From Amaurobius ferox (lineage: Eukaryota > Arthropoda > Arachnida > Araneae > Amaurobiidae), in contig OX578140.1 in the NCBI GenBank assembly GCA_951213105.1, positions 35,943,256 through 36,007,255 on the forward strand: a stretch of 64,000 nucleotides of DNA. Reading direction: 5' to 3'. The position numbers and the translations under genes were made by a program. Below the pieces are notes generated by a model. It ran no database searches, was not told the origin of the DNA, and saw only the letters and a program-made list of their open reading frames with translations. Position 1 is the stretch's first letter. The number at the start of each line of letters is the position of its first letter. Of this stretch, positions 1 through 12,528 are shown piece after piece.

Positions 1-410
1 CGACGAATAAACCATAATCATTCGTCCAAGAGTCACAGTTGGCTCGGTTAGGTTTTGAGACGTGGTTGATACCATATACTTACAAAGTTTCATCTTTTAA
101 AGTCACTGAAAGGCTGTTGGAGTATATGGATAACCATTTCGTAAAACCCACATTTTATCCACCCCCAAAAGGAGATATCTAAAATCCGATTCCGCAAAGT
201 TCTGTCCCGTTGTCGGTACTGCAAGTGTGCAAGCAATTTGATTTCTTGGGCGTCTAAAATTTTTTCATAAACCACCTCATTTTCTCTGCTCCCGGGATGC
301 AAATCAAAAATTAGATGTCGCTAGATCCTGTTCTGTAGTAATACTATAAGTGTGCAAAGGCTGTCTTTTATGTCATCTGGAATATTCTAGTAGACCTGAA
401 AAAACAAAAA
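1..410. other. Unrecognised sequence with a weak internal duplication
   Basis: No gene is recognised. Two diverged segments near 200-260 and 320-380 share a stretch about a (G)TCTGT block, a variable triplet and AAGTGTGCAA, suggesting an old local duplication. The minus strand holds an unbroken 70-codon frame (90-302) rich in charged residues (QYRQRDRTLRNRI). It could be a protein scrap of a repeat, but it matches nothing I know. Confidence 0.3.
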
Positions 411-1700
411 CATGTTAGGCTATTATATTGTATACATGACTTTGTGGAGATTTCTAACGCTGTGGATAACTCAGTTGGTAAAGTACTTTGAGATTCTTAT
501 CATAGTCTGTGTAAACCTTACAGCTGGTTTGTTATTACAAAACTTACAAATGACCAGTATTCCCAAGAATTTAGATTTATGCTCCAACTATAATTATCAG
601 CCTAGCTAGATACATGAATCCTCCTAATTGGAATTAGTGAGATGTCAGTCTAACTAAACTATTGGAAAGGAATATACAACTTGGTAGAATGCTTATCTCG
701 AGAACAAGTCTAGTTGAAGTTCTAGCATTGGCCAAAACGCCATGTTTCAAAAGTCCTTTCCAAAACCTCAAATGCACGAAATATATATATATATATATAT
801 ATACTCATTATTGCTCCGTTGATAACACATAAATTTATCAGTGGAATAATAAGTTGCTAATACATTGTCTGTGACAAAAATTTTGCCATACTATTGTTTA
901 TTGGTAAAATGTTGCTGCTATTAGATGATAACTGATACAGAGGAGGTAAGGTGGCTCCCTAAGAATTTTCACTTTTGGTTTCAAAAACTTTTTTTGACAC
1001 ATCTATCTCTAAAGTTTGGTTATAGATAGAGCTTAGATAATGACTGATATCGGTTCAGAATTAAATTCTGGAGTGGTGAATGAACTCACTAAGGATTTTC
1101 GTTTCTGACGATGTCACTTCTGATTTTAAAATTTACATTTTACTGCTATAGATATGTAGTTAAAGTTATATTTCCTGCTATAGAATCTGCTGTAGATATA
1201 GCTTAGATGATGAGTGATATGGATTCAGCATCAAATTCTGCAAGGTGTTGGGGGAAGAATATCTAGTTCCGATTCAAAAATATTCTTTCAAACATTTATT
1301 TCTCAGGATTTGTTTTAGATAGAGCTTTTACACGTATAATTACATATACGGATTCAGCAATAAATTCAGGAGATGACTTTGGGGAATACTGAAGTTTTCA
1401 TTCTTTGTTTTTGCAGATGACATTTTTGATTTTTCCGAAAATTCTTATTACTGTACAAAATAAGTATGCAAATTAATAAATAATATTTAGTAAATATAAA
1501 TTTCACTTTTCAACAAGTTAAAATGACCTTTGAGGCAATCGAATATTCAGGATCTGGTTAATGTTCGAATTCAAGAAAATTGATTTTCGCTCATCTGTAT
1601 TTCTAATTGTGAAAAATTAATAAAATGTTAATTCTAGTTCCTTACATAATGTATCTAGACGTATCTAGCCCTTGCGTTACGGAGATTTGGTCCTTAAGTT
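411..1700. other. AT-rich spacer, no gene seen
   Basis: No convincing reading frame. A short (AT)n tract lies at 781-802. Around 950-1400 a phrase of the type TAGATATAGCTTAGATGATGA(C/G)TGATAT, followed by GGATTCAGCA and AAATTC, recurs two or three times at roughly 150-bp spacing (about 1025, 1195 and 1320). This is a diverged tandem repeat. A related phrase occurs near 13,590. Confidence 0.5.
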
Positions 1701-1714
1701 ATGTCCATACCTCT

Positions 1715-2254
1715 CTCTATCTCTGTTTCGCTCTCTCTCTTTCTCGCTGTCTCTTTCTCGCTCTGTCTCTCTATGTCTATGTCCCTCTCTCTCTCGCTCT
1801 GTCTCTCTCTCTATGTCTATGTCCCTCTCTCTCTCTGTGTGTGTATGTGTATCTCTCTCTCTGTCTCTCTTTCTCACTTTATATCTCTTTCTCCCACGTT
1901 ATCTCGTTCTCTCCCACTTTATCTCTTTATCTCCTATTTTATCTCTTTATTTCCCACTTTATCTCTCACTTTATCTCTTCATCTCCCTCTTTATCTCCCA
2001 CTTTATCTCTCTCTCACTCACTTTTTCTCTTTCACTTTCTCACTCTCACTTTCTCACTCTCACTTTTCACTCTCACTTTAAACTCTTTCTCTCTCTCTCA
2101 CTTTTCACTCTCACTTTAAACTCTTTCTCTCTCTCTCACTTTCTCTTACTTCCGTTTCCTTTCTCTCTTTTCTCTGTCTGTCTGACTCTCACTTTTTCTT
2201 ATTTCCGTTCCCTGTCTCTCTTTTTCTCTCACTTTGTATGTCTCTCTCTCTCTT

Positions 2255-2346
<92 letters not shown>

Positions 2347-2368
2347 ACACTAACACACACACACACTT
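1715..2368 (+). repeat. Long polypyrimidine (CT)n tract with (CA)n tail
   Basis: About 630 bases are almost purely C and T on this strand. The left part is interrupted by GT-containing units such as TCTATGTC and CACTTTAT. A nearly pure (CT)n run covers about 2243-2345 and passes into (CA)n at 2346-2368. The open frames across it, rich in Ser-Leu or Arg-Glu, are artefacts of the simple repeat. A homopurine-homopyrimidine tract of this length can form triplex DNA and is a likely site of length polymorphism. Confidence 0.95.
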
Positions 2369-2450
2369 AAAAATACTTATGCATCAGAATATCGAAACAG
2401 AAATATTTCCGGTAAACAATGCTTTCTCTACACATTAACATGAAGAAGCA

Positions 2451-2488
2451 AAAATGCATCATATAAAAAACATTATATGATGCATTTT
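2451..2488. repeat. Perfect 16-bp inverted repeat
   Basis: Arms AAAATGCATCATATAA (2451-2466) and its exact complement (2473-2488) are separated by a 6-base loop. It lies about 80 bases after the (CT)n/(CA)n tract. It may be the footprint of a small palindromic element; no other function is suggested. Confidence 0.8.
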
Positions 2489-2890
2489 CTTAAAAAGCAT
2501 TATTTTCCCGCCAGCGATCGAGCATATCGAGCTTTCAACTCCCCCGCTTCTATATTTGATCCTCGATAACAATACTGCTTTTGAAGGATATAAATACTTC
2601 CAAGACGCATTCCATTAATATTGTGTGTCTCAAGCACCTAGGTGTCGCTAAGATATTTGTATTTGGGATTTCAATTACGGGGCAGTGTAGATAGGTGATA
2701 TAAATGATCTTTCGATCGGAAGACGGAATGCTCTGATTTATCGATATTTCAGGTATTCTTGGATGGAACTCTTAGCTGACGATCATTCAATAAAATCTAA
2801 AATCTGTCTGGGTGGTCATGGGAATGATATATTACTATGTTGAGATATTAGTAGGCAGGTTAGTATTTTAAATAATGCGATGTGTTTATT

Positions 2891-4138
2891 AGTTTCCGTA
2901 CATACATAGTGTAATGTATAAGGAAAATATTGTGACGAGGGTAATATTTCACAGTTAAGTTTTCAATAAAAGAACACGTTTTATGCATCTCTGAACTCGA
3001 ATTAATCGGTTTTTAGGGAATGTGTGTGTGCGTGTGAGCGAGTGAACGAACGAATAGAATGTTTTTAAAAATTTAGTATGAATATTACAATCGGAGAAAA
3101 CTGAAACCCTACTGATTTTAAACGTAATCGAATATTGGGAACCCCCCCTCCCCCTTTCCCAATTTTCAAATGCATATTTGAAGAAAAATTCAGTAAAGTC
3201 AATACTGATAAACAAGTAATCATTTTATACGTAATTTTTCAATAGAAAACGATTGACACAAACTTTAGATCGCTGAACCATTCTCAAGATATTGCACATT
3301 TTAAAAATAAATTTATTTAAAAATTACATTAAATTAAAATGAAAGTATCGTTAAACAAGTTCACTTTATATATGCTATATTATGTGATGAATCTGTTAGC
3401 ATCAGTTTCGTGGATTTTGTTTATACATAAAAGCACTTTCCGTCTGTAGGTCTGTTTGTAACGCTTGGCGATACATTTGGCTACCTTGAAGACAGATTTT
3501 ACGAAATATCGACAAATTCGCGACTTTTTCAAAAAGTGTGACAAATTGGCGAAAACATCCCTAAATTAACTAAAATCGCTCCAAATTGATGAATACATCA
3601 TTAAAATATTTTAATATATGAACTATATTGCTTAGCGAATGCTAGTAATATTTCTAATTGTCAAGTTGTAATAGACATTTCAGAATTTCCCTAAATGACA
3701 CTAGATGGCAGTACTGAACTAGACTTGGAACTTTTGTTTTGATTACAAAATAGATATCTAGAGATGATGGAAGGATAGTATTCTGGGCACGTACCTAACG
3801 TGTAAAATATGGCTAACCTTAGCTATGAAGTGTAATATAATTGTAATTTTTATCTGTAATAAAATATTGTTACATTTTTATGAAGCCTTAAATGGTGATT
3901 GAGTGTTTTCCACACATCAACACCAGAATAAGGCTATTGTACAGTTAGATTTAAGCGAAACATAATTTGTTACTTACGATTAGTTTTGCGTGTTATCATC
4001 CAGAAAATGGGCAATTGTTAATGTGCAATAATTCAACATTAAAACATTGTGCCATGCATCTTGTACATCATTATTTCGCTGTCAAATTAGTAAAGTAACT
4101 GCATTACGTAGGGGAAGTTGTGTGCTGCCCACATCAGA
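2891..4138 (-). mobile_element. Family A2 element, reverse orientation
   Basis: The right end is the reverse complement of the conserved family 5' end (TCTGATGTGGGCAGCACA at 4121-4138). The left end is a degenerate copy of the 3' terminal hairpin (TTTCC...GGAAA, 2893-2926), followed by the GTGACG segment typical of the variant called A2. The interior has the diverged frame-less sequence of A2, including the TGGCGA-rich block near 3460-3570. It has no coding capacity and is about 1.25 kb long. It is older than the other copies judging by hairpin decay. Confidence 0.7.
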
Positions 4139-6790
4139 TTTGTATACATTTTTATAATTAAAAGTATTATTTATTATTAAATGAATATTTAAAATTGCTG
4201 TGTAAGTTAACTGAAGAGGTAAACACTTTGTTAGGTAAAAATCGCAGAACAAATATTTCAAGGCATGGACTGGTTTTTTTGGGGAAAAAATCCTCTTCAT
4301 CGGTCTAAATGAGACGGAACATTGCTGCAAAAAATTTATTAAACAAAATATCTCTTTATGTCATCAGCAATTATGAATTCAAAATTTCAGCATGGTGATC
4401 GTGAAGATGACGCAATGATTACACGAGTAAAGACAGACAAAATCTTTAGTTTAAGAGCATATATCGACCGCAGAAGGGAGAGGAATGTAGAAAGCCAATA
4501 AAATACGTTTTTACCGGTCACCTGGAGAGTGCGGTCTGAGTAGGGGTAGCTGTTATATAGTGGAGGTAGCTGTTTAATACTATCGGTAGCTGGAGATAAG
4601 CTGAATTTAAACTTCAGCTCATCCCCAGCTACATGACTTTAGCTCATTAAGCATTCGTCAATTTTAAACTAATTCAAATTTAAAAAAACAAGGTGCACCT
4701 TCCCTAGTCCTGAAGTATCTGTCTATCGAATTCCATGTCATTTATATAACTCCCTTAGATCGCCTGCTGTGAGACCAGAAATATATCTCACATTAAGTGC
4801 TGTGTTATGGTGAGACAGTTTTATACTAGTTATTTATTGATCTAGAACTTCGGATAATACTGACAGTCTGGATGGCACCGGGTTTTACAACCCGTGAACC
4901 TAAAGGTCAGAAAACCATAAATTTTGGGGTGCCATGACAGAGGGGCCGAGCTGACCCTGACGAGGATGTGGAATGGTTCCATAGGTTAAATAAGTAACCA
5001 ATGGAAAAAGGAGCTTGCTGCGTCACACTGAATGCGGCAAATGAAAGTAAGGGGGGAAATGACACCCCCGACAAATGGAGAGAACCACAACTTGTGACCT
5101 AGGCAAGACACTAATACGACTTAAGAGCAGTGATGATTTAATACGACTTCACTTAGTGATGGCTTAATAATGACATAACGACGACTAGAAATGTAGAGTG
5201 CTCCGTAGATATTCAAAAATAATAGATAGATATTGATTTGTGCAGAGTTACAGCAGTACAATATGTGCAACGAATTTACGAGTCGGAGCATTACACCAAG
5301 AGTTAATGCTGGTAAATGGACGACATATAAATACTGACCAAGTGCAAGACCAAGTGCAAGGATGCTGACCAAGTGCAAGACAAGTTTGAATGTATGTGCC
5401 CATTGAAAAGGATATCTGGTCATAACCACTATTTAGGATTTTCCGTACTGGTCACATATGTCCCCTCCGCTGAAATAATATAAATAAATATTGTAATTGA
5501 ATTATTTAAGTTTTTATGTTTTTTAATAAATGTTTTTGTTAAAGTTAAAATGGTGTGATCCATTTAGCATTTTATTAATTAATAATTCCTTTACAGGACT
5601 CACACAAAAAGTAAATAATTGGAGGGTTTATGGCGGCACAATAAAGCAATGTACGATTAAATAATAAGTCCACTAATACGAGAATTTACGGCCATGTTAA
5701 GAGATAAAGATAGATATGTTAATGATAAAATAATTGGAGGGTTATTGCAAAACACAACGCACAATCTTAATGAATTTAATATTAAACTTATAATTTTAAT
5801 TCTAATTTCCACACCTGTTATTAAAGACTGCACAAATTCACTGATATCTTTATTTATTATGTGGGATATATCAATGGATAAGTAATGATCTTGATATAAA
5901 AAAATACTTTTTGGACATAAAACTTGCCATTTTCTTTTTAAAAACCTCATTCAAATGCTTCTTAATATTTCGTAACATATATTTCCGATCCATTTCTGAA
6001 AAACTACATTTAAAGCTTTAAGTATTATGATGTATATTCCCCAAGGAATTAAATCAGATACTTAAAAACTAATGTTTCACTACTAAATCGCCTTAATGTA
6101 ATGCTTAGTTTTTCTAAGAATTAATTTTTTGTGTAAACTTCTCTTAAAATTAAAAATATATTTTAATCTCAATGTCTAGGAAGTTTCAAGTTTTTGCGGA
6201 TAATAATGTCCATTATTTGCAAAAACTATGTGTATTTTTAAAAATAAATAAAAAAATTCATCGGGATAGAATATTTAAAAATAAATCCTCGAAGTCTATA
6301 TAAATCACAATTTATTATCTTTATATTAACTTTTGATGGGTTTTTTTAAAAATGTATTTTTCTAATTTTATTACTCAATGCACATTTTGTTCAATGAAAA
6401 AGAATTGCTTGGATGGCAAAGAACCAACATCAGGAATTAGTTGAATTGACACGTTTTTGAAAATGATGAAGCACAAGTTGAGCAATTTTAATTATATGTA
6501 TTTATATAGCATATTTAATACTACACTTTTCAATGAAATTGTACAATTAACTAAAATTAGCACACATGGTGTTTGTCACGCATTAGTTAGACAGTTATTT
6601 TCAATTATTTGTTAACCTTATTATTTAAAATCATTAAAATAACTACTTAAATATTCATTAACAATTTATAAACCGTATTTAGCAATTCTTATGTTCTCCA
6701 ATATAGAGTTTAAAAGCTGGTGTTACTTGTGAGACTACAGGCGACAATTGTAATTGACTCTAGAACTAAATTTATAATTACATTCAACTG
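4139..6790. other. Unannotated AT-rich interval with one GC-richer block
   Basis: No gene is recognised. A GC-richer segment at about 4,850-5,460 stands out. It contains a purine-rich run (GGGGGGAAATGACACCCCC) and a near-tandem CAAGTGCAAG motif repeated at 5,338-5,380. It may be an unclassified dispersed repeat. The rest (5,460-6,790) is AT-rich and featureless. Confidence 0.4.
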
Positions 6791-6795
6791 TCCTC

Positions 6796-6885
6796 GAGAA
6801 TGCTAAAAATGGATACTTTTCACTCAAAGGTCACAGTCATTTGCAGGTCTTGTTGGACACAGAAGCGGTCGTCAGTTTTATATAA
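6796..6885 (+). pseudogene. Retroelement aspartic protease fragment (broken)
   Basis: The frame starting at 6796 reads about 29 codons and ends at TAA (6883-6885). Its end, LLDTEAVVSFI, closely resembles the active-site region of LTR-retrotransposon pepsin-like proteases, where the consensus is LLDTGA(V/A)VSFI. Here the catalytic-loop glycine after Asp-Thr is replaced by Glu and a stop follows at once, so the enzyme is dead. Nothing of gag or reverse transcriptase is recognisable beside it. It is followed by LTR-like sequence, as expected of an internally deleted copy. The call rests on one short motif. Confidence 0.5.
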
Positions 6886-6889
6886 GTTT

Positions 6890-7800
6890 CCTGGACTCAC
6901 TCATACAGATTGTCACGCAGGGTCTATCTTTGACTAAGTTCTTTCTTTGACTGAGTTCTGTCTCTGATTCGTGTCTCACTGAGTTCTGTTTATGACTCCT
7001 GTAGCACTGAGTTTTCACTGAACTCGGTTCGTCTGTTATTGCTCCGCCTTCATCTGCCAATTGGCTGACGAGCTTGTTTGCGAACTTTCTCATTGGCCAT
7101 ATTGCTTAACAGCCCGTGGTCTAGAAAACTTTTCATTGGCCACCTTACGTCACATCGCACGTTCTAGGAAACTCGTCATTGCCAATGTTCCTGTCAGGAT
7201 ATCATGGCCGGGGGTGGGGAATGAAATTTTAGGAGGGGACAAGTTTTCTATTTGCCCTATATAAATATATCTAAATGCTCTCACATAAATAGAAACTAGG
7301 TTAACATAAAATGTCTCCCGAGAGCAAATGTTCATCTTCGGGGGGCTTCGCCGTCGCGGACGTATGACTAAAAGAAACATTGGCCATTAGCCACCGTACA
7401 TCATAACACCACGGTCCAAAACACCACGTTGTTGATGTTGTTGTTGAGACCCAGACCGTCCGACCTACCAGAAAGGTGTAAGGTAACTGTTTGGCCAAAA
7501 CACCACGTGACTCTCTTCGTGTGTACGACTTTTGCATCATCAATTTATGTAGGATTTCTTTATTGCTCCATCATAAACTGCATAGAATTTAATGTCAAGT
7601 CTTGTTGTTCAGTTGGCGTCAGTCATTATTAGTATGAGCTAACATTTTATGGTTCAGACCTCGATGTCCATTTCTTGGTACCATAGTGCCCTATTGAAAA
7701 CACACCACCTGTCACCACCTGCCATCCCACGACACTGTAAGAATGTCAATACAGCAGACCTGTATCACGAACCCCTTCTGTGACCTTCTGATTATTTTTG
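6890..7800 (+). mobile_element. LTR-like promoter region of a decayed retroelement
   Basis: This is a GC-richer island. It has three ATTGG (inverted CCAAT) boxes at 7060, 7092 and 7135, a GCTCCGCC box at 7041, and a TATA-like CTATATAAAT at 7257-7266, in the order expected of a promoter. Near its start is a degenerate run of ACTGAGTTCTGT/TTTGACT units (6925-7020). It lies directly downstream of a protease scrap, so a 3' LTR (U3 then R) is the simplest reading. I cannot fix LTR termini, and a cellular promoter is not excluded. Confidence 0.4.
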
Positions 7801-10140
7801 CAACTTAATAGACTAGCAAAAGGCCTTGCTTTTAATGGACTGTCTGCCGATGAGCCAGTAATTGTTTCGCTAGTTCTTCGATAATTCCAGCGCACTGTGA
7901 ATAAAAATTTCAAGTTGCAGAATTATTTTTCCAATTTCATGAATAATATTTTTAAGCGAATTGAAATATCCCTGTCTTCAATTTAAGTCAAATGAGTATC
8001 TAGTATCAGTTAAGTTTTTTTTTCATGCTTTTGAGTAAAACTTGTTAAAATGCTTAAGCAGATATCCTTCACACAATGTTAATAACAATTAAAATTTTTG
8101 GATTATAAAGTTTTAATGCACAGAAAGCATGATTACTTAAACTGATTACTTCATTATTATTCTCTCTTCAATTTATCAACAGAAAATCATTGTATTTAAC
8201 ATATGCTTTTTTACAACAATCTTCGTTAAAATAACAACCAGCAACCGAATACAATTAAAACATTGTAAAATTTCAAAGATCTCTAAATCCTTTAGATAAA
8301 CAGAATTCAGATGTATTTCGATGCCGTCTTCAATTCATTCGTTTACATAGGAATGCAACGGATATGTGCTTCGGGCTAATAGTGCTCTGAAAGCTTTGTC
8401 ATTAACGCGGCCGTCTCTGAGACGCCGTGCTTATTGGGTGTTTGCATTTCAGAGCTTGATTATCCAACAGAATTCTGAGGTAGTGTTTAGTTGTATTTGC
8501 GGATCGCCGAATATAAAAATGGTACGTATTTTTACTATCTCATATTACTGCATAGAAAAAGTATTGTTTCCATGGAATTTTTTTAATTCCATAATTTGAT
8601 GGATAAGCACATTTTATAAAAAGCCTTATGAATTTATTTCAAATACATAAAATAAATTTCAAATATGTCCATCCGTCTGTGTACGTCCGTGTGTGTGTGT
8701 GTTACATGTAGCCGCTATAATTCAAGAGCGAATTCCCTTACGCTATACAATTTATGTACAGATGTATTATGTTGAAAACTAGAGCTCGATAAAATATTTA
8801 GTAATTTCAATTATTAAAACTCAAATTATTCGGATTTTAAGATTTAAATAGTATTATTTTCTATATCAAACAATACAAATACCCAGAACAATTATGGTAA
8901 TATGCAGTAATTGGGGCGATTGACAGTTTGAACTTTGCTATGACCATTAATGATGTAGAAATAGTTCATATATGCACATATTAGGACCGGCTGTCTTCAG
9001 TGGAGGTTAAAACCATCGCACTCATGTCTGGGTGCCTGGCTAAAAATATCTTCAAGCTCGACCGTATGATTCAGGGTGTAGTTTAAAACACGGTAGATCG
9101 ATCATTGTTGGATTGTCGCAAGAGCTGGTCTTCACCAGCAAATGGGCTTCATTACCTGTTGACTGCCAATGAAATTGTCGGTCACTCCCTCTAGCGGATG
9201 TAAATTTAGTCCACGATAAACTTCCAGGTCTTAGGACTTCACTTGCTTACGAATGTGCAGAATGCTTAGTCAGAACCTCCACCAGGCGACTCCGAACGTT
9301 GCCATCCTAAGATATTAATTCCAGAACTTCATGCGAAGTTTGTTAACCCGTTCCATAACGTATGTGTTCCTGTAAATAGGTATTTTGTGTATATAACATT
9401 TTATACTAAATAATAAAAATCGTGTTTATAATAGAAAACGCATAATAAGCTAAATTTCACTAAACAAATATTAAGTGATTTGACCCTCTTTCAAAACATC
9501 TGATGACTAAGACAATGTTGGGGACGCCATCGGAAACCTTAAGAAGTAAGATCAGTGAAACGCTTTCCAAAGCGATGTGACACTAAGCGAAATGTCGCAT
9601 GTTGATTATTTTGCAGTTAAGGCTTCTAAATATACTTCTAAAAAGGCTTCTAAATGGTGCAACAGCGAGCATCTGAACTCCCAGTTGAAGCGATGGTTAA
9701 ACATGGCGAAAATAGAGTTACTTTATCATACTTTTACTCGCCAGCTTGAGAAAATCAAAACATTATAGACAACTTGCTTAAATGTTTGGTACAATTTTTG
9801 AAAGGAAAAGCACCTATTTTACAGATAAATTGCGGATCGAATATCAGCCATGTAACATGCGCGCACCATTGAAATAGCATAAGCAGACGATACTGTACTG
9901 GATCGATTGGAAGTCAAAACGACGGTTGCGTCAGCCTGTATATTTAAAAGCTTTATTGCAGTTGGTGATACTCGGTAACGGAAATAGCCTAAGATGATTT
10001 CGCCATACACCAATAAATCAAATGTATCGTATTTTTCGTTATAAATGAATTGTTTCCAATAATAAAAAAAAGAAACTTAGGATGGTTTTAAAAAATGTTT
10101 TAAAAGATATACTTGGATATAAAATCTAAACTCGATACAT
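7801..10140. other. Unannotated interval; possible exon-like leader near 8.5 kb
   Basis: No protein family is recognised. The segment 8,366-8,521 is GC-richer and ends AAAATG followed directly by a donor-like GTACGT. A short (GT) run lies at 8,690-8,702. The segment 9,000-9,350 is also GC-richer without a reading frame. A 63-codon plus frame (9,577-9,768) and a 64-codon minus frame (9,819-10,013) have reasonable composition but no recognisable motif; the former contains a repeated TTCTAAATA(T/C)..CTTCTAAA phrase. I do not call them genes. Confidence 0.35.
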
Positions 10141-10142
10141 AT

Positions 10143-10290
10143 TTTTTACTTTCTCTTTATACATAATATAATGAATAGGAAAAGTAAAGTGACAGAGTCG
10201 AAATTCGAATTAATTTTAGTTTTCGACAGATTTAGGCGTCCTTTAACTCGAATCTAACTTTTTTAGGGTGTGTGTGTATTCTATGCAAAG
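10143..10290 (-). mobile_element. Family A2 3'-end fragment, reverse orientation
   Basis: A degenerate terminal hairpin (ACTTTCTCTTTATACAT ... AGGAAAAGT) is followed by GTGACAGAGTCGAAATTCGAATT and the TTTTCGACAGATT segment seen next to the 3' end of A2 copies. The interior is lost after about 150 bp. Confidence 0.5.
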
Positions 10291-11225
10291 AAGAACCATA
10301 TCGTTACATCACTAAATCATATCGTTGTATCGATACGTGTTCTCATTATTAATGTACATATATCTGCAAATATATAAATATATGGAAAACTGGAGCAACT
10401 TAAATAAGCACAAATACAATAATCCAGCATACAGCTGTTTCGAGGATACGCTGGATTCCCTTCGTCAGTTAAAGTTCTTAAGAAATAATGCTATAAAAGC
10501 TTTTAAATTCCGAATAATTTGTATTCTACTCGTGTAAGTTACTGACGATGTTAACTATTTCAAGTTTTCATATAATACATCACAGCAAAGTTTTTTCGCG
10601 ATATCGGCTTTAATTGTAAATTTATCGTGATATATCTTATGTTTTAAATCATATTTTAATCATGACAAGTACAAAAACTTTTGGCTATACTTCGGGAAAT
10701 ATAAAAATTCTGTAAATGTTATAACCGGCTATTTAATCGGTTTTGTTTCCATACGGCCATTATGTGTACATTAACTAGACAATTACCATTGCAACAGGAT
10801 TTTTTTAATATCAATTTAAATATATTTTATTGAAATATTTGAAAAGCATGAAAGTTGAAATATGGAATTTTTCTCAAAATAATACAAACATTTTCAACAA
10901 AAATAAAGTAGTCACTATATGTTCCTCTAAAAATGTCTAAAATCTCTACATTTGACTTAAAAAATCTAGAATTTAGGTCTACGAGTATTATAAGCAGCCT
11001 GCAATAGTGGCCTAAACCAGTAAATATGCTTTTTCACATATTTTTACTAAATTTAGCGTTAAAAATTTTAAACTTTTCTTTTTCTAACTATGTTACTGTG
11101 GTTACAAATGGAACAAAAAATCTTCATAAAAGTTTGAATTATAAATTATAAAAATATCGTCTGCAATTACTATAAACTAAAATATCTCAAGAGCGGTTAA
11201 TTATGCGCAAATAAAGTTAATTAAA

Positions 11226-12528
11226 CAAGAAAGATCAATAATGCTTAAAGCATTGATTATGAAACACTTTCCAACTTCAATGCAATTTTATTTAAACATG
11301 TCTAAAATGCAATACATTCCTCGGTAATATTTTAAAACTTCTCACAATACTACATTGATTTATTATATTTGAAAACTTAAACATTCATCGAAAAATATGA
11401 ATTTCATTCAAATGACGGCATTGAAATATAAATTGCCTGGTTTAAACATCTCTAAAATGTGATATATTACTCGGTAACAATTTTAGAATTATCATAATAC
11501 CACAATAGTTTATTATATTTAAAAACTTCATCGAAAACAACTGAAATTCATTCAAATGACGTCATAGAAAAAATAACACGCCTGGCTCTCTCTAAAAAAG
11601 CAGCATTTCATTCATAAATAATTTCCCATTCATGTCATTCATCACAATACTATAATAATTTATTTTATTTAAAAATTAAGACCATGGAGCTATAAGTAAT
11701 TTAACTCTATGCTTAAAACTTCATCGCAAAAAATCGTCCTTCTCTCGGTAAGTCAATGAATATTTCTTTCATATCAGCTATGCAGACTCCATGGGCTAAA
11801 TTCTTTTGTGTTAAAAAAATACAGGAATTCTAATACAACTCATTCTACATATTTTGCTGCTTACATTTCACATTAGTGAAAAATAGGCTTCGTTAGAGAA
11901 ATAATCAAAGTTGGATGCGCATTTAAACTCAAATATATTGTCATTGCGTTGTTTCAGTATGTAGATGCACAGAATTTAAGCGAAAATAAAGAGGTTTTAC
12001 GACGAATACAACACTCAATATGAATTAAAAAGAACTTTAAAAATGACGATTTTGAGACAAGATCGATGCCGTATTATATTTTGAAGTTGGTCACGTGATT
12101 GTTTCATATCATGGTCACGTGATCGCTTCATATAAGAGGTGTAATTATTATTTTAATTTTTATTTAAAAAACTACTGAATATATTTTGCTGAATTTTCTT
12201 TTATATATTTTATGGAATAATTTGAATATTACCAAAAATTTTCGAAGCAATTTGTGAATTTTAAATCCGCTTAAAAAATGTTTGAAAAATTAGGTCCCAT
12301 AGGGTTCAATGTATTTCATTTTTTCAACCCGGATTCAATCCAAAACTAATTGGGTGATATTATTTATTTATATTCCCATAGGTCCTACAGACCGTCTAAA
12401 CAACATACTAAAATTTCATTTTGATTAAGTCATTTTTACGGCAGTTATCGTGCTAACGGATGGACAGACAGACAGACAGAATTAATGAACAAAATCATAA
12501 ACACTTTTCAAATTTATTGTAAAGTGTT
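11226..12528 (+). mobile_element. Family B element, full length (about 1.3 kb)
   Basis: It starts CAAGAAAGATCAATAATGC, where a near-palindrome around GCTTAAAGC forms a 5' hairpin. It ends in a 3' hairpin AACACTTTTCAA...TTGTAAAGTGTT preceded by a GACA-type tetranucleotide tract (12,468-12,480). The 5' subterminal AACACTTTCCAAC is repeated inverted in the 3' hairpin arm. Flanks are A/T runs. No reading frame is conserved. A copy of almost the same length lies at 18,183-19,484 in the opposite orientation, and a longer one at 40,313. The architecture resembles a non-autonomous Helentron; this is inference from shape, not from a Rep/helicase match. Confidence 0.8.

Noticed and set aside
1625..2438. 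Long Ser/Leu-rich and Arg/Glu-rich open frames
   Set aside because: They are translations of the (CT)n tract in different frames; simple repeats rarely contain stops.
9819..10013. 64-codon minus frame with protein-like composition
   Set aside because: No motif, no flanking signals and short length; left as a note within the spacer entry.
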